Part shown: positions 63,037 through 64,000 of the stretch, in pieces
How the letters are laid out: each line of letters begins with the position of its first letter
Position numbering within the stretch: position 1 is the first letter of the stretch
Assembly: GCA_035772405.1 (NCBI GenBank)
Contig: JAYKKM010000142.1
Location: 2,710,998 to 2,774,997, forward strand
Length of the DNA stretch: 64,000 nt
DNA from: Chrysogorgia sp. JL179-B06
Lineage: Eukaryota; Cnidaria; Anthozoa; Scleralcyonacea; Chrysogorgiidae
Reading direction: 5' to 3'
Made by a program: the position numbers and the translations under genes
Notes under the pieces: model-generated
Database searches by the model: none
Told to the model about the DNA's origin: nothing
The model's input: the letters and a program-made list of their open reading frames with translations, nothing else

Positions 63037-63390
63037 TTAATTTCCACTCATTTTTTCCTTTGTTTCGTGTATAATCAATTTGTATGCTTCTTCTTCCTCT
63101 TCTTCTTCTTCTTCTTCTCTTCTTCTTCTTCTTCCATTCTTCTTCTTCTTCTTCTTCTTCTTCTTCTCTACTTTTTTAATAAATGTTGTGTAATTAATCT
63201 TGCAGGTGTTAATTTTTAACCCTATTTTTATTTCATTTCGAAACTCTGCGATATAAAGTAATACTCCAGCAACAGTATTTTGTGGAAAATTAAAATCAAT
63301 GTTTACATTTCCCGAGGGTCGTGAAGGTAATACAGTAAGATGATAATCTTTATTGCTTGTTAAATCAAATCCAAGCAATGCAATATCCAT
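63037..63390 (-). CDS. unrecognised ORF with microsatellite-encoded tail
   Basis: 117 codons. The first ~75 residues look like real protein (MDIALLGFDLTSNKDYHLTV, then VNIDFNFPQNTVAGVLLYI), with beta-strand pattern. The tail is a run of Lys, then Arg and Glu coded by the CTT/TTC microsatellite, so the native C-terminus is probably altered. Same strand as the protease relic. Function unknown. Confidence 0.4.
   Translation of the reverse strand: MDIALLGFDLTSNKDYHLTVLPSRPSGNVNIDFNFPQNTVAGVLLYIAEFRNEIKIGLKINTCKINYTTFIKKVEKKKKKKKKKNGRRRRREEEEEEEEEEAYKLIIHETKEKMSGN
63086..63172. repeat. CTT/TTC trinucleotide microsatellite
   Basis: About 28 CTT-type triplets with a few interruptions; encodes the poly-Lys/Glu tail on the minus strand. 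Confidence 0.95.
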
Positions 63391-63400
63391 TTTTTAAAAT

Positions 63401-64000
63401 CATTAAAATGTAAAGGGCATATGTTTATATTTTCGATTTAAAACATTACGTAGATTGGAATGAGCTTCTTCAGCAGTTGAAATTTTCATAACAGTGTTAT
63501 TATTTACCGAAACACAAACATCAGAGTAGGTTGGCCATACCCACAGAATAAGAAATGAACAGAAGGGCCACTCGGGGGTACGTCGTGTCCTCGTTTTTGT
63601 TAGTGCGCATGCGTTGGGTCCGCCATCTTCCAGCCAGTAAAACCGCAGCCAGTTCAACAGTAAACAACATGGAGAAATACGGAGTTGAGACAATAAAATG
63701 GCTATAACTCGAGAAAGACCTGTCCGATTTTCATTCCACGACCACTGACTATAAAGTACGCACTAATGGTAAGCACTAATATTACTTTTGGTTAGAATAT
63801 CTAAAAGAAAACAATTATCGAGGCATTTAGCTAATACATTGCAGCCATCTATGCGCTAGCTTGCCGACGGGAGCACATTTAATTTGTTATTTTTGAGATA
63901 ATATTTTTGTTTAAAAACTTCATGGTTCTGTGTGTTGATTTTATTATTCATACAGAGTTTTCTATCTCTGTATCAGACTTCTGGCTCAAGTCACTCTTGG
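63401..64000. other. right edge, no gene supported
   Basis: A 96-codon minus-strand frame (63,403-63,693) has no recognised motif. GC rises near 63,560-63,720, possibly a different dispersed repeat or host sequence. Nothing recognised after 63,700. Confidence 0.4.

Larger units (their letters stand above)
61361..63400. mobile_element. decayed second Polinton/adintovirus-like fragment (AT-rich)
   Basis: AT content rises sharply after the satellite. An adenain-type protease on the minus strand and a short basic/hydrophobic plus-strand ORF are of the kind found in adintovirus-like elements. Limits are approximate, and no polymerase, integrase or capsid gene is visible here. Base composition differs from the first element, so it is not simply its missing end. 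Confidence 0.5.

Overview
This is a metazoan (invertebrate) genomic window made almost entirely of mobile DNA. No RNA gene, CRISPR array or ordinary host gene could be supported. The non-LTR retrotransposon families and the virus-like element would fit a cnidarian or another marine invertebrate, but the species is an inference only.

Region 1 (1 to about 18,136) is a Polinton/Maverick (adintovirus-like) element. It carries a protein-primed family B DNA polymerase in two overlapping frames, a retroviral-type integrase with a chromodomain, a putative double-jelly-roll major capsid protein and an A32-type packaging ATPase. It also has a Bro-N/nuclease/zinc-finger protein, a fibre-like protein, three tandem paralogues of a probable virion protein, and several small ORFs, some missed by a 60-residue cutoff. 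Genes are tightly packed in two divergent blocks: minus-strand 10,219 to 6,593 and plus-strand 10,250 to 17,473. A 679-bp perfect inverted repeat with a 13-nt spacer interrupts the element at 4,948-6,318. A second, imperfect palindrome, also with a 13-nt spacer, opens the window. No maturation protease was found in this element, and its left terminus is not seen.

Region 2 (18,137-61,360) is a stack of nested retrotransposons and transposons in a satellite. The order of events can be read: a ~95-bp satellite received a 5'-truncated LINE (here LINE-B). LINE-B received a 5'-truncated LINE-A. One LINE-B copy received a 7.66-kb TA-flanked transposon (22,389-30,046) containing a second one of similar style, plus hAT-type MITEs and fold-back elements. 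Another LINE-B copy received LINE-C, whose first ORF starts with a ubiquitin-like domain. LINE-C received a 1.81-kb TTAA-flanked (piggyBac-like) fold-back element. That composite was then amplified into three ~7.8-kb tandem copies. A ~6-kb satellite array with higher-order structure ends the region.

Region 3 (61,360-64,000) is AT-rich and contains a decayed second Polinton-like element, recognised by an adenain-type cysteine protease broken across frames on the minus strand, with a few unrecognised ORFs and a CTT microsatellite.

The strongest leads are the ubiquitin-like LINE ORF1, the leader peptide shared by two putative virion proteins, the Bro-N/nuclease/zinc-finger fusion, the TTAA fold-back element carrying two copies of an exon-like sequence, and the two palindromes. 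Many frame breaks are single-base changes in homopolymers, so sequencing error must be excluded before they are called mutations or programmed frameshifts.
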